Of a stretch of 64,000 nucleotides of DNA, positions 35,505 through 45,248 are shown piece by piece. The DNA is from Streptomyces sulfonofaciens (GTDB lineage: Bacteria; Actinomycetota; Actinomycetes; Streptomycetales; Streptomycetaceae). Below the pieces are notes generated by a model. The model was given only the letters and a program-made list of their open reading frames with translations, was not told the DNA's origin and made no database searches. A program made the position numbers and the translations under genes. Position 1 is the first letter of the stretch. The number at the start of each line of letters is the position of its first letter. The DNA is taken from the NCBI RefSeq assembly GCF_014656295.1, contig NZ_BNCD01000006.1:248001-312000 (forward strand), in the 5' to 3' direction.

Positions 35505-36172
35505 ACCGGCCGTCGGCGCACCACGCCCATCGGGAGGTGCAGGCACGCCGCCCATCGGGACGTGCACACGCGCCGCGAGCCGGACAGGGCACGCGCCGCC
35601 GAGCCGGACGGGAACGCACACCGCCGGGTCGGACAAGGAGACACACCGCCGAGCCGGACAGGAGAGCGCGCCTGCAACCGGACGGAGCGCGCCCGGGTGA
35701 TCCGGCCGCGAGCCCGGAGAGCGGACTCGATCGGAAAAGCGCCGGTGGCCGATAATTCCTCTCCCGCTCCGCGGCCCCTGCGACCGGTTCTCCGGGCGGC
35801 GTCCCGACGGAAAACACTTTCCGGAACGCCAAGGAGGACGCCACCGGCCCGAGGCGCCGTCGGATAAATGAATTCCGCGTGACGCGGTCATGAATCATTT
35901 CTTCATCCGCCGGCCCTCGGAAGGCCATCGGGCGGGCGGCATAGTCGGACGCACTCCGGGAAGCCGCTGCCGCAGCGGAGAGAAGCCGGCGGCGCCCGAC
36001 CCGGACCGCGGGAGCGGCCCGGTGCCCGGTCCCATCTCCACCCGAACGATCCACGCGACACCGGGCGTACCCGATATACCGACTACATACTTGAAACACA
36101 TCCATTGTCGCGTCCGTCCCCCACCGGTCCGATCCGCATGGCCCCACCCATCCGCATCGCGAAGGTTCGCCC
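35505..36172. other. Intergenic region with imperfect tandem repeats
   Basis: Roughly 670 bases. The first 180 carry several imperfect repeats of about 33 bases built around gccgagccggacagg and cgcccatcgggacgtgca. From 35860 to 36140 the base composition drops (gataaatgaattccgcgtg, aatcatttcttcatcc, acttgaaacacatccattg), so this part should hold the promoter of the methyltransferase gene. I see no coding sequence. Confidence 0.5.
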
Positions 36173-37105
36173 ATGACAACAGCGCACGAGACCGCACCCC
36201 TCCCCCGGGAACTCAGCGACGTCCGCGGCTGGTTCCCCGCCCTCGACCAAGTCCTCTTCGAGTGGCTGCTGACCCGGCAGGAGAGCCACGGCCAACGCGG
36301 TGACCTGCTGGAACTCGGTGTGTTCATGGGCAAGAGCGCGATCTTTCTGGGCCGGCACGTCCGGGCGGGCGAGTCCTTCACGGTCTGCGACCTCTTCGAG
36401 TCCGACGCGCCCGACCTGGCCAACGGCAGCGAGATGCGCAAGTCGTACTCGATGCTGACCCGGGACGCCTTCGAGCGGAACTACCTCTCCTTCCACGACG
36501 CGCTGCCCACCGTCCTCGCGGGCCCCAGCTCGCTGGCCGCCGACCACGTGGCCCCCGGCTCCTGCCGCTTCGTCCACATCGACGCCTCGCACCTGTACGA
36601 GCACGTGCACGGTGACATCGCCACGGCCCGGAAGGCGCTGGCGCCGGGCGGCGTGGTGGTCCTGGACGACTTCCGCTCCGAGCACACCCCCGGTGTGGCC
36701 GTCGCCACCTGGGAGGCGGTCCTCAACCGCGGGCTGCGGCCCATCTGCCTGAGCACCCAGAAGCTCTACGGCACATGGGAGGACCCGGGCCCCGTGCAGG
36801 ACGAGCTGATCGCCATGGCGAACGCCCGCGACGACTGCGGAGTGAGCCTCCAGGAGGCCGCCGGGCACCGCCTGGTCCGGCTGCGCTCCCGGGGCATGCG
36901 GGCCCCGGACTTCCCGCACTCCCGGCACGGTGCGCCCGCTCCCGCACCCCAGCCGGCCATGGCGCCCGGCGGTCCCGCCGGCTCCCGGGGCCCGGGCAAG
37001 AAGGGCACGCGCTCCTCCGCCGCCCGGATCGCCGCCGACGTACTGCCGCCGGTCATCACCCGTGCGGTGCGCCGCAGCAGGGCGCGGCGGCGCGGCGGCG
37101 CCTGA
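36173..37105 (+). CDS. TylF/macrocin-type SAM-dependent methyltransferase
   Basis: A 310-residue class I methyltransferase. GDLLELGVFMGKSAIFLGR is the SAM-binding motif I, SFTVCDLFESDAPD follows as motif II, and CRFVHIDASHLYEHVHGDIA then PGGVVVLDDFRSEH match the metal-binding acidic residues of macrocin-O-methyltransferase (TylF)-like enzymes that methylate sugar hydroxyls. A basic, low-complexity tail of 75 residues ends the protein. A GAAGG site stands seven bases before ATG. Last in the plus arm of the glycopolymer cluster, it may O-methylate a side-chain hexose. Confidence 0.8.
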   Translation: MTTAHETAPLPRELSDVRGWFPALDQVLFEWLLTRQESHGQRGDLLELGVFMGKSAIFLGRHVRAGESFTVCDLFESDAPDLANGSEMRKSYSMLTRDAFERNYLSFHDALPTVLAGPSSLAADHVAPGSCRFVHIDASHLYEHVHGDIATARKALAPGGVVVLDDFRSEHTPGVAVATWEAVLNRGLRPICLSTQKLYGTWEDPGPVQDELIAMANARDDCGVSLQEAAGHRLVRLRSRGMRAPDFPHSRHGAPAPAPQPAMAPGGPAGSRGPGKKGTRSSAARIAADVLPPVITRAVRRSRARRRGGA

Positions 37106-37253
37106 CGGGCGCCCAGGGGCGCTGCGGGAGGGCGGGCGGTGGTCGCCGGCGCCCGGCAGTGCCGCTGCCGGTCGGCGGTCCCCCGGCAGCCCGGCCCCGG
37201 CCACCGCGGGAGCCCGCTGTGCACGCAGCCCCGTGCGGGCACCTCCCTCGAAG

Positions 37254-37317
37254 GCGCGGCCCGTCCCGGTGGGCCGGGGGCCGGACCGGCCGTCCGGCCC
37301 ACCGGGACGGGCCGCGC
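37254..37317. terminator. Perfect 24-bp stem bidirectional terminator
   Basis: The arms at 37254-37277 and 37294-37317 are exact complements over 24 bases, starting gcgcggcccgtcccgg, around a 16-base loop. It lies between the convergent methyltransferase (ends 37105) and mutase (ends 37326) genes and is the strongest hairpin of the window. Confidence 0.9.
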
Positions 37318-37325
37318 CCGGTCCT

Positions 37326-38909
<1,584 letters not shown>

Positions 38910-39218
38910 GATGGGGCCTCCCGCTGGAGCCGCCGGCGAGGGCACCGGCCGGCTCCTCTAGTGATGAGCGTTGGGTGGGTCAGGCAGTGCCTGCGTCCGG
39001 CGACGCCGCACTGGAAGGACGGATGGTAAGGGCGATGACCAAAGGCGGAATTGCGCCGATCTTGCGACGGACTGTAGCGGCCGCGGAGCAGCCGGTGGAG
39101 GGCCACACGCTGGGACGTTCCTCACAGCATGCGTCCGGGTGGCCGAAACCGCCGAGTTCACGGCGGGACGGGACCGGGCAGCATCCTGGTGGGCAGCCGA
39201 GCAGAGCCGGGGGGTCTC
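38910..39218. other. Divergent gap between mutase and L,D-transpeptidase genes
   Basis: About 310 bases that must hold both promoters. There is a moderately AT-rich part at 39015-39060 (ggtaagggcgatgaccaaag). No operator or gene was recognised. Confidence 0.4.
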
Positions 39219-40067
39219 ATGCGCACATCCGCCCTGTCCTTCGCACGCATCGCCCTCGCCGTCGCGGTGGTCGCGGCGCTCGCGGTGCTGAGCGGGTGCA
39301 GACCGGTCCAGGTGACGGGCACGGCGGGCGGTCCCGCGGCGCGTCCACCGGGCTCGGCGGGCACGGCCGGCGGTGCGGCCGGCGGTGACGCCGCGCCGCA
39401 CCAGGCGCCGGCCGGCCACGCTCCCGCGGCGCAGCGGCCCGTGCTGGTGATGGCCGAGGGCACCCGGAGCGGCCGGGTCCGCGAGTTGCAGGCCCGGCTG
39501 CGCGTCCTGTCGTACTTCGACCGCTCACCCACCGGTTACTACGGCACTGTCACGGCCGCCGCGGTCTCCGCCTTCCAGGGCGCCCACGGCCTGTCCCGCA
39601 CCGGCGGCACGGACAGCGCCACCTGGCAGCGGCTGCTCTCGCTGACGCACGCCCCGACGCACGACGAGCTGTACCCCCCGACGGCCCTGCCGGTCGGCAG
39701 CCCGGACGCGCGCTGCCTGACGGGCCGGGTGCTGTGCATCGACAAGGAGAGCCGCACGCTGTCCTGGATGGTCGACGGCAGGGTCCTGTCGTCGATGGAC
39801 GTCCGTTTCGGCTCGGAGTACGCCCCCACTCGCGAGGGCGCCTTCAAGATCTTCTGGAAGTCCCGCCACCACGTTTCGACGATCTACGACACGCCCATGC
39901 CCTACGCGATGTTCTTCAGCGGCGGCCAGGCCGTCCACTACTCGGCGGACTTCGCCGCCCGCGGCTACGCGGGTGCCTCGCACGGCTGTGTCAACGTCCG
40001 CGACAAGCAGCGGATCGCCGCGCTCTTCGACGAGGTCAGAACGGGAGACAAGGTCATCGTCTCCTGA
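39219..40067 (+). CDS. L,D-transpeptidase lipoprotein with peptidoglycan-binding domain
   Basis: A 282-residue exported protein. The signal peptide ends in a lipobox AVLSGC (Cys near 28). A Gly/Ala/Pro linker is followed by a PG_binding_1 domain (VRELQARLRVLSYFDRSPTG, AVSAFQGAHGLSRTG) at about 85-150, then a YkuD catalytic domain with HYSADFAARGYAGASHGCVN, catalytic Cys257 in SHGCVNVR. Such enzymes make 3-3 crosslinks in peptidoglycan or exchange its fourth residue. The ATG at 39219 follows a GGGGGG stretch. Confidence 0.9.
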   Translation: MRTSALSFARIALAVAVVAALAVLSGCRPVQVTGTAGGPAARPPGSAGTAGGAAGGDAAPHQAPAGHAPAAQRPVLVMAEGTRSGRVRELQARLRVLSYFDRSPTGYYGTVTAAAVSAFQGAHGLSRTGGTDSATWQRLLSLTHAPTHDELYPPTALPVGSPDARCLTGRVLCIDKESRTLSWMVDGRVLSSMDVRFGSEYAPTREGAFKIFWKSRHHVSTIYDTPMPYAMFFSGGQAVHYSADFAARGYAGASHGCVNVRDKQRIAALFDEVRTGDKVIVS

Positions 40068-40113
40068 CCTTCCAGCCGCGCGGGGAACGGCCGCCGGCGC
40101 GGGCACGGAAGAA

Positions 40114-40152
40114 GGCGCGGGCGGGACCGGGGGAACGTGTCCCGCCCGCGCC
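40114..40152. terminator. Terminator hairpin between convergent genes
   Basis: A perfect 14-base stem ggcgcgggcgggac and complement with an 11-base loop, between the L,D-transpeptidase gene (ends 40067) and the convergent sigma-regulator gene (ends 40223). Confidence 0.85.
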
Positions 40153-40222
40153 GATCGCACCGAGCCGCGGGTACGGGGGGAACCCCGGCTCGTGCAGCGC
40201 CGATGACCAGTCGGCTCATTTC

Positions 40223-41461
40223 TTACTGCGTCACGGGCTCGGAAAACGTCACACCGACGGTCGGGCTGGAAGTTTCGGAGGGGGCCGGGGCGGTGCCGGA
40301 CGCGCTCGGCGAGGCCGCGCCACCGTGGTTGCCGGTGTTCTCGCCGCCGCTTTCGGGGCCGCCCCCCGAGCCGGGGCCGTGCTCCTGGCCGTCCTTGCCG
40401 TCGCCGCCCGCACCGGCGTTTCCGCTGGTCTCGTGGTTGTCGCCGGCGCCGTCCTGGGAGCCGTCGGGCCGATCGCCGCCCGCGCCCTGGTCGTCGAGGA
40501 GGCTGTCGCAGAAGCGGGCGACGCGCTCCGAGCCCTTGGCGGCGTCCTCCAACTGCTGCTCGCTGGTGTCGTCGAGTTCCTTGCCGCCGCGGTAGTCCTG
40601 GCAGGCATTGATCATCTTCGCCCACCAGTTTTCGGCCGTTTCCCCGTGGCGCTTCGTGTCCTTGCCGTGGGACGTTCCCGACGTGTCGCCGTCCGGCCCG
40701 CCGCCGGTGCCGCCCGACGGCGGCCGGCCGGTGCCCGTGCCGGGCGCGCCGTCCGGCGCGGAGGGCGCGCTGCCGGAGCCGCGCACCGCCGGGGCCGGGC
40801 CCTCGGGCGTGTCCTCGCCGGACACGGAGACGGCCGGTCCCGGCCTGCCGGTGTCGCTCAGCGGGGACGGCACGAGGCCGGCGACGACGGCGGCGCCGCC
40901 GAGCATGCAGCCGGCGAGTGTGGCGACGAGCCCGAAGCGCAGCGGCCGCCAGCGCAGGCGGTCAGCGCGCGTAGCGTCGCCGCCCGCCGGCACCGCGGTA
41001 CCCGGTCCGCCGGCCAGGCGCACGGAGCCGATCTCCACGGCCACCGGCTCGCCGGGGGTGTAACCGTCGCCCGTCCGTGGCTGCGGAATCCGCGGGATCC
41101 CGGCGCCCGCGGCCGTGGCCTCGGGCCGTGCCGCCGCGTCGCGGGCCTGCCGGAAGGCGGCGAGCGCCGCGGCCTCGCCGGACGGGGCGGCGGAGGGTCC
41201 CGCGGGAGCGGCCTGCGCCGTGGGGTTCGGCGCGGCGCCCGCGCCGTCCGCGGCCAGTGCCCGCAGGGCGTCGAGCACCTGTGCGAGCCGGGCCATCTCG
41301 GCGGCCGTCCGGGGGTCGTGACCTGCGCCGTTACCAAGGAGGGCATCGAGAGACGCGCCGGAAAGAAGGCGCTCCGCAGCGTCGCGGTCGAGCCATCTTC
41401 CCGGGGTTGGGGGCGGTTCTCCTGCGTCCTCCGGGAAGACACAGCTCTCGTCGGCCATCAC
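40223..41461 (-). CDS. Membrane-anchored putative anti-sigma factor
   Basis: About 412 residues. The N-terminal 90 residues are cytoplasmic and helical (LDRDAAERLLSGASLDALLG, EMARLAQVLDALRALAADG), a single membrane helix FGLVATLAGCMLGGAAVVAGL lies near 190-210, and the rest is an exported Gly/Ser/Pro/Asp-rich region with a small Cys-containing segment NWWAKMINACQDYRGGKELD. The gene begins on the stop of the ECF sigma gene (GTG at 41461 or ATG 41458), so the pair is coupled. No zinc HxxxCxxC motif is seen, so it is not a classical ZAS anti-sigma; its role is inferred from the operon and topology. Confidence 0.75.
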   Translation of the reverse strand: MMADESCVFPEDAGEPPPTPGRWLDRDAAERLLSGASLDALLGNGAGHDPRTAAEMARLAQVLDALRALAADGAGAAPNPTAQAAPAGPSAAPSGEAAALAAFRQARDAAARPEATAAGAGIPRIPQPRTGDGYTPGEPVAVEIGSVRLAGGPGTAVPAGGDATRADRLRWRPLRFGLVATLAGCMLGGAAVVAGLVPSPLSDTGRPGPAVSVSGEDTPEGPAPAVRGSGSAPSAPDGAPGTGTGRPPSGGTGGGPDGDTSGTSHGKDTKRHGETAENWWAKMINACQDYRGGKELDDTSEQQLEDAAKGSERVARFCDSLLDDQGAGGDRPDGSQDGAGDNHETSGNAGAGGDGKDGQEHGPGSGGGPESGGENTGNHGGAASPSASGTAPAPSETSSPTVGVTFSEPVTQ

Positions 41462-42162
41462 ATGTCCTTCTGCGTCCGCGCGTGTGATTGCGTCACACCC
41501 GCAGAGGTCACCGTACGCGTGCGCGGTCGTGGGCGCGGAACCGAGTCGAGCTCGCCCGCGAGGTCCGAACGGGCACCGTCCGGCGGCCCGTTCAAAGCGC
41601 CCTCGGCCGGGTCGAGCAGCTCGGCGAGCCGTTTCAGGCCGCGGTGCGCGGCGGTGCGGACGGCGCCGGGACGCTTGCCGAGCGTGTCGGCGGCCGTCTT
41701 GGCGTCGAGGCCGACGACGACGCGCAGCACGACGGCCTCCGCCTGGTCCTGCGGCAACTGGGCGATCAGCGCCAGGGTGCGGCCGGTGGCGAGCGACTCC
41801 ATGGCCTCACCCGCGGTGTCCGACCCCGACGGCTTCCCGGTCAGCTCCGACTCGTCGCCGCCGACCGACGGGCGGCGGCCCCGCATCCGTATGTGGTCGA
41901 GGGCGCGGTTGCGGGCGATCCGAGCGGTCCAGCCGCGGAACCGGTCCGCGTCGCCACTGAACCTGCCGAGGTCCCTGGCGATCTGCAGCCAGGCCTCCGA
42001 CGTCACGTCCTCGGCCTCGACGTCGCCGACCAGCGTGCGCACGTAGCCCAGCAGCCGCGGGTGCACGGAGCGGTACACGGTGCGGAACGCGTTCTCGTCC
42101 CCGTGCTGTGCCGCACTCACCGCGGCGGTCAACTCCGCGTCGTCCCCCAGCACTACGGGCAC
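41458..42162 (-). CDS. ECF-type RNA polymerase sigma factor
   Basis: A 234-residue ECF sigma factor. Region 2: HGDENAFRTVYRSVHPRLLG, AEDVTSEAWLQIARDLGRFS, GWTARIARNRALDHIRMRGR. Region 4: ALIAQLPQDQAEAVVLRVVV, LDAKTAADTLGKRPGAVRTA, AHRGLKRLAELL. A C-terminal extension of 50 polar residues ends TQKDM. It is coupled to the downstream single-helix membrane protein that likely holds it at the membrane. Its regulon is unknown. Confidence 0.9.
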   Translation of the reverse strand: MPVVLGDDAELTAAVSAAQHGDENAFRTVYRSVHPRLLGYVRTLVGDVEAEDVTSEAWLQIARDLGRFSGDADRFRGWTARIARNRALDHIRMRGRRPSVGGDESELTGKPSGSDTAGEAMESLATGRTLALIAQLPQDQAEAVVLRVVVGLDAKTAADTLGKRPGAVRTAAHRGLKRLAELLDPAEGALNGPPDGARSDLAGELDSVPRPRPRTRTVTSAGVTQSHARTQKDM

Positions 42163-42815
42163 CCTTCTGTGCGCCTGGGCCGGCGCCGCGTGCGCGGACC
42201 GGCTCGCTCGCCGTTTCAGTCGCTCAATCGTCGGTTGCGGTCGGTGGTCGTCTGCCGTGCGGCCCTCGGCCGCCGGGTCCCGGTCGGCCGGGCCATGTGC
42301 AGGGTCGAAATCCGGTCATCGGTAGTCGGGGCGTGGTTCCAGTGGTTGGCCTCGTGTCCGTGGTGGTCGCTGGTCGGATGCAGTGTGGTCGGAGTGGTGC
42401 CGGGGTGTCCTCGCCCCCGGTCGTCGTGGTACGTCCGTCCGGCTTGGAGGGACGCTACGGCCTGAAAGTGTTCCCGTCCATGTTTGTACAACGTGCAACT
42501 AGCACGCGTCGGGGCGGGGTGTGACACAAATGGGCCCGACGGCGCTGAAGAAGATACGGGCCGCCGCGCGGCCCGTGCCGTGCGGCGGCCGGGGCCTCTC
42601 CTGTGGGGGGTGGCGGCCCCGGCCGTTGCCACCGGCGGGCCCCACGCGATCAGGGGTCGGCGTGAGGCCCGCCGCCAGGCGGCTGCGCGTCACCGGCGGA
42701 CGTGACCAACCGGTCAGACGGCCGCGCGTCACTCGGTCCACGATCTCCACGATCCAGCAGAACGCGGCACCGCTCGCCCCGTGCCTCGGCCTACGCGCAG
42801 GCTGATGGTCGCTCG
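42163..42815. other. Intergenic region at the left edge of the accessory block
   Basis: About 650 bases without a gene. It contains the ECF sigma promoter area, a less GC-rich part at 42475-42535 with ttgtacaa palindrome in catgtttgtacaacgtgc, and the left copy of the 63-bp repeat/hairpin at 42622-42684. Reading frames here are short and lack coding character. Confidence 0.5.
42622..42684. repeat. Left copy of island-flanking 63-bp repeat (hairpin-forming)
   Basis: Sequence 42622-42684 matches 62023-62085 at 59 of 63 positions in the same orientation. The inner part folds as ggcgggcc, cacgc, a loop gatcaggggtcg, then gcgtg and ggcccgcc, so it may act as a terminator. The two copies enclose the accessory region. 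Whether it is a mobile-element attachment repeat or a dispersed terminator family is undecided. Confidence 0.65.
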
Positions 42816-43793
42816 TCAGGACGCGGCGAAAGCCGTCCCCAGCGTGGTGACGGCGAGGGTGATCGCAGCCCGTGCAGCGTGGGTCTGGCTGAGGGCGTCG
42901 AGCATGACGAAGTCGTGGATGATGCCCTGGTGGCGCACCGCCGTCACCGGGACGCCGGCCTGGCGCAGCTTGTTCGCGTACGCCTCGCCCTCGTCGCGCA
43001 GCACGTCGGCCTCGCCCGTGATGACGAGGGCCTCGGGCAGGCCCTTCAGCTCCTCCGTGGTGGCACGTAGCGGCGACGCGGTGATCTCGGCGCGCTGTGC
43101 CGGGTCGGTCGTGTACTGGTCCCAGACCCACTGCATGCCCTCTCGGCTCACGTAGTAGCCCTCCGCGAACTGCCGGTACGACGGGGTGTCGAAGGCCGCG
43201 TCGGTCACCGGGTAGAACAGCACCTGCTGCAGGAGGGGCACGTCACCGCGCTCCTTGGCCATCAGCGTCAGCGCAATGGCCATGTTCCCGCCGACCGAGT
43301 CGCCGACCACGGCGATGCGCGCCGGGTCCAGCCGCTTCTCGCTTCCGTACTGGACGACCCACTGCGCCACCGTGTAGTTCTGCTCGATCGCGACCGGGTA
43401 GCGGGCCTCCGGGGCCAGGCTGTATTCGGGGAAAAGGACTGCGGCGCCCGCCCCGACGGCAAGCTCACGCACCAGCCGATCGTGCGTGTGGGCGCTGCCG
43501 AAGACCCAGGCGGATCCATGGATGAAGAGGATGACCGGTAGCTCACCGGCGGCCGACTTCGGACGGACGATCCGCACAGGGACGCTGCCGGTCGGGCCGC
43601 CCTCGACAGAGATCCACTCCTCGTCGACGTCCCGCTTGGCGACATCCGTCGTCTGTACCTCGTCCACCACCTTGCGGCCCTCGGCCGGGGACAGTTCGAA
43701 CAGGAAGGGCGGACGAGAGGTGGCCTCGGCGAAGGCTGCGGCTGCGGGCTCCAGGACGGGGGCCTCGGTGCTTGCGGCGGGCGTCTCAGTCAT
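42816..43793 (-). CDS. Alpha/beta hydrolase (hormone-sensitive-lipase-like esterase)
   Basis: A 325-residue esterase/lipase of the HSL group. The oxyanion motif is FIHGSAWVFGS (HGSAW in place of HGGGW), the nucleophile elbow VVGDSVGGNMAIA near residue 165, acid Asp in ITGEADVLRDEGE and His in HQGIIHDFVMLD. A GAAGGAG ribosome site lies seven bases before ATG 43793. It is the first gene of the accessory block and is divergent from a decayed MarR-type regulator gene that probably once controlled it. Confidence 0.9.
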   Translation of the reverse strand: MTETPAASTEAPVLEPAAAAFAEATSRPPFLFELSPAEGRKVVDEVQTTDVAKRDVDEEWISVEGGPTGSVPVRIVRPKSAAGELPVILFIHGSAWVFGSAHTHDRLVRELAVGAGAAVLFPEYSLAPEARYPVAIEQNYTVAQWVVQYGSEKRLDPARIAVVGDSVGGNMAIALTLMAKERGDVPLLQQVLFYPVTDAAFDTPSYRQFAEGYYVSREGMQWVWDQYTTDPAQRAEITASPLRATTEELKGLPEALVITGEADVLRDEGEAYANKLRQAGVPVTAVRHQGIIHDFVMLDALSQTHAARAAITLAVTTLGTAFAAS

Positions 43794-43961
43794 GAGGTGT
43801 CTCCTTCGGAGGGGTGCCGGTCGTTACCCACCAACACAGGGGGAACCAGGCACTCATTCAGTGAGTGCACGTTGAACGGGGGGTTCAAAATCGTGTACCA
43901 GGGTGCTGTCGCCCGAACGGAATCCAGTGATGAGCCCCCATCCCGAACAGGCAGGGAAAGC

Positions 43962-44340
43962 CTCTCCCGGCTCCTCGACGACCAGTTGTGCATCGCGTTG
44001 TATGCCGCGTCCCCTGCAGTCACGGCATTTCACCGTCCGCTACTGGAGGAGGAACTGGGCCTGATCCATCTGCAGTACCTCGGGGATTGCGACAACGTTC
44101 CCTGCAAACGCTCCAGTTGAGCTATGGACGCTGACGCGGCTTGAGGCGGCGGATCTTGTCCGCCGGGAGCGCAGCGTGGGCAACGAGCGGACCATGCGCA
44201 CCACCCAGACCAGGGCCGTCGGCGCTGCGCGATCGCACCCCGTGCCGTTACGGGCGCGGCCGGACCGCCACGAGACTGGACGACAAGGACTCCGGGCGCA
44301 CCGAAGCCACCCTGCGCACACTCCAACGTCCCGGCGCGAC
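43962..44340 (+). pseudogene. Decayed OhrR-like MarR regulator
   Basis: Three pieces of one MarR/OhrR protein appear in successive frames. Piece one (43962-44080) reads LLDDQLCIALYAASPAVTAF ... LQYL, the dimerisation helix of OhrR-type regulators. Piece two (44128-44192) reads TLTRLEAADLVRRERSVGNE, the recognition wing. Piece three (from 44222) reads ALRDRTPCRY and RTATRLDDKDSGRTEATLRT, the C-terminal helices. The stretch that should hold the central helix is missing. At least two frameshifts and a deletion therefore inactivate it. It lies divergent from the esterase gene at 43793. Confidence 0.75.
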
Positions 44341-44455
44341 CGACCACGTCGGCGAACCCGGCACCACCCAACGCGTCACGACGCGTTCGTCCGTCTGCTC
44401 TCGGGAAGCCAGGAGGACGGGGGCCCGTCCGCCCACTGCTGCGTGCCGAGCGGGC

Positions 44456-45061
44456 TCATGCCCCCGTGGTACCTGAGCGGGTGCGCTGGTAGTAGCGCGC
44501 CACCCGTGCCCGGTTCCCGCACAGGTTTGCAGTACACCACAACCGGCGCTTGGTCTCCGCCAGGAACAGCATCGAGCAGTCGGGATTGGCGCAGCGGCGC
44601 AGACGGGCCATGCGTTCGGGATCGGTGATCAGTAGCACGGTCTCGCGGGCGATCGCGGCCAGCGGGGCGTTGCCGCCCGTCTCGACGTGCCAGCGGGTTT
44701 CGGCCTCGACCTTCGCCCCGTCGCTCGCGATGCGAACACTGGTGGGCACTGCGGCGGCGAGCGCGTTGACGTCCTCCACGGACGTCGCCTGGGTCGACCG
44801 TCCTTCGAGGTGGGAGTCGAGGAGGTCCCGAACGGCGTTCCGCAGCCTTCGGGAGGTCATGGGGTCCGGTGGCGGTCCGGTCGGCAGGCGAGCGGCCTGC
44901 ACCTTCCACCAGCGCGCCGCGGCGGACGGATCTGCCAGCAGATCCGTCCACGGGTCGGTGGTGGTCACGAGCGTGTCGGCGAAGTCCACGGCCACGGATG
45001 ATTCGCCCCCCATGGGGAACCCCGCCCGCTGAAGTTCGTCAAGCGAAGGACTAACGGTCAC
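44456..45061 (-). CDS. CGNR zinc-finger (ABATE-domain) regulator
   Basis: A 201-residue protein with an N-terminal ABATE-like domain (VAVDFADTLVTTTDPWTDLL, LRNAVRDLLDSHLEG) and the C-terminal CGNR zinc finger RRCANPDCSMLFLAETKRRL-WCTANLCGNRARVARYYQR, where the cysteines bind zinc and CGNR gives the family name. It is a predicted DNA-binding regulator. The GTG start at 45061 lacks a ribosome site. It is divergent from the epoxide-hydrolase-like gene across 187 bases and may control it. Confidence 0.85.
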   Translation of the reverse strand: MTVSPSLDELQRAGFPMGGESSVAVDFADTLVTTTDPWTDLLADPSAAARWWKVQAARLPTGPPPDPMTSRRLRNAVRDLLDSHLEGRSTQATSVEDVNALAAAVPTSVRIASDGAKVEAETRWHVETGGNAPLAAIARETVLLITDPERMARLRRCANPDCSMLFLAETKRRLWCTANLCGNRARVARYYQRTRSGTTGA

Positions 45062-45201
45062 GCACCGAGTGTACCCATAAGCATCGTCTCATAACCAGAC
45101 CTCTTCAGCGACCCAATCTGTTCAGGAAGGAGCACACAGAGAGGCTGCTTGCATCGAGTGACTAACGTGTATACCTTCCAGCTATCCATTAAAGCTCAGG
45201 A

Positions 45202-45227
45202 CGGCGAGGAGGGAGAGTTCCTCGCCG
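45202..45227 (+). promoter_or_regulatory. Leader hairpin before the epoxide-hydrolase-like gene
   Basis: A perfect nine-base stem cggcgagga / tcctcgccg with an eight-base loop lies 22 bases ahead of the ATG at 45249, in the untranslated leader. It could be an operator or an mRNA structure near the ribosome site. Confidence 0.5.
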
Positions 45228-45248
45228 TCGCCTGCGAGAGGTGAAGTC

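Noticed and set aside
42475..42535. ttgtacaa palindrome near the island edge as an operator
   Set aside because: Only eight bases long with no symmetric extension and far from a start codon on a suitable strand.
42622..42684. 63-bp repeat as a tRNA-derived attachment site
   Set aside because: It has no cloverleaf or CCA-like end and no integrase gene lies near either copy; it folds as a simple hairpin instead.
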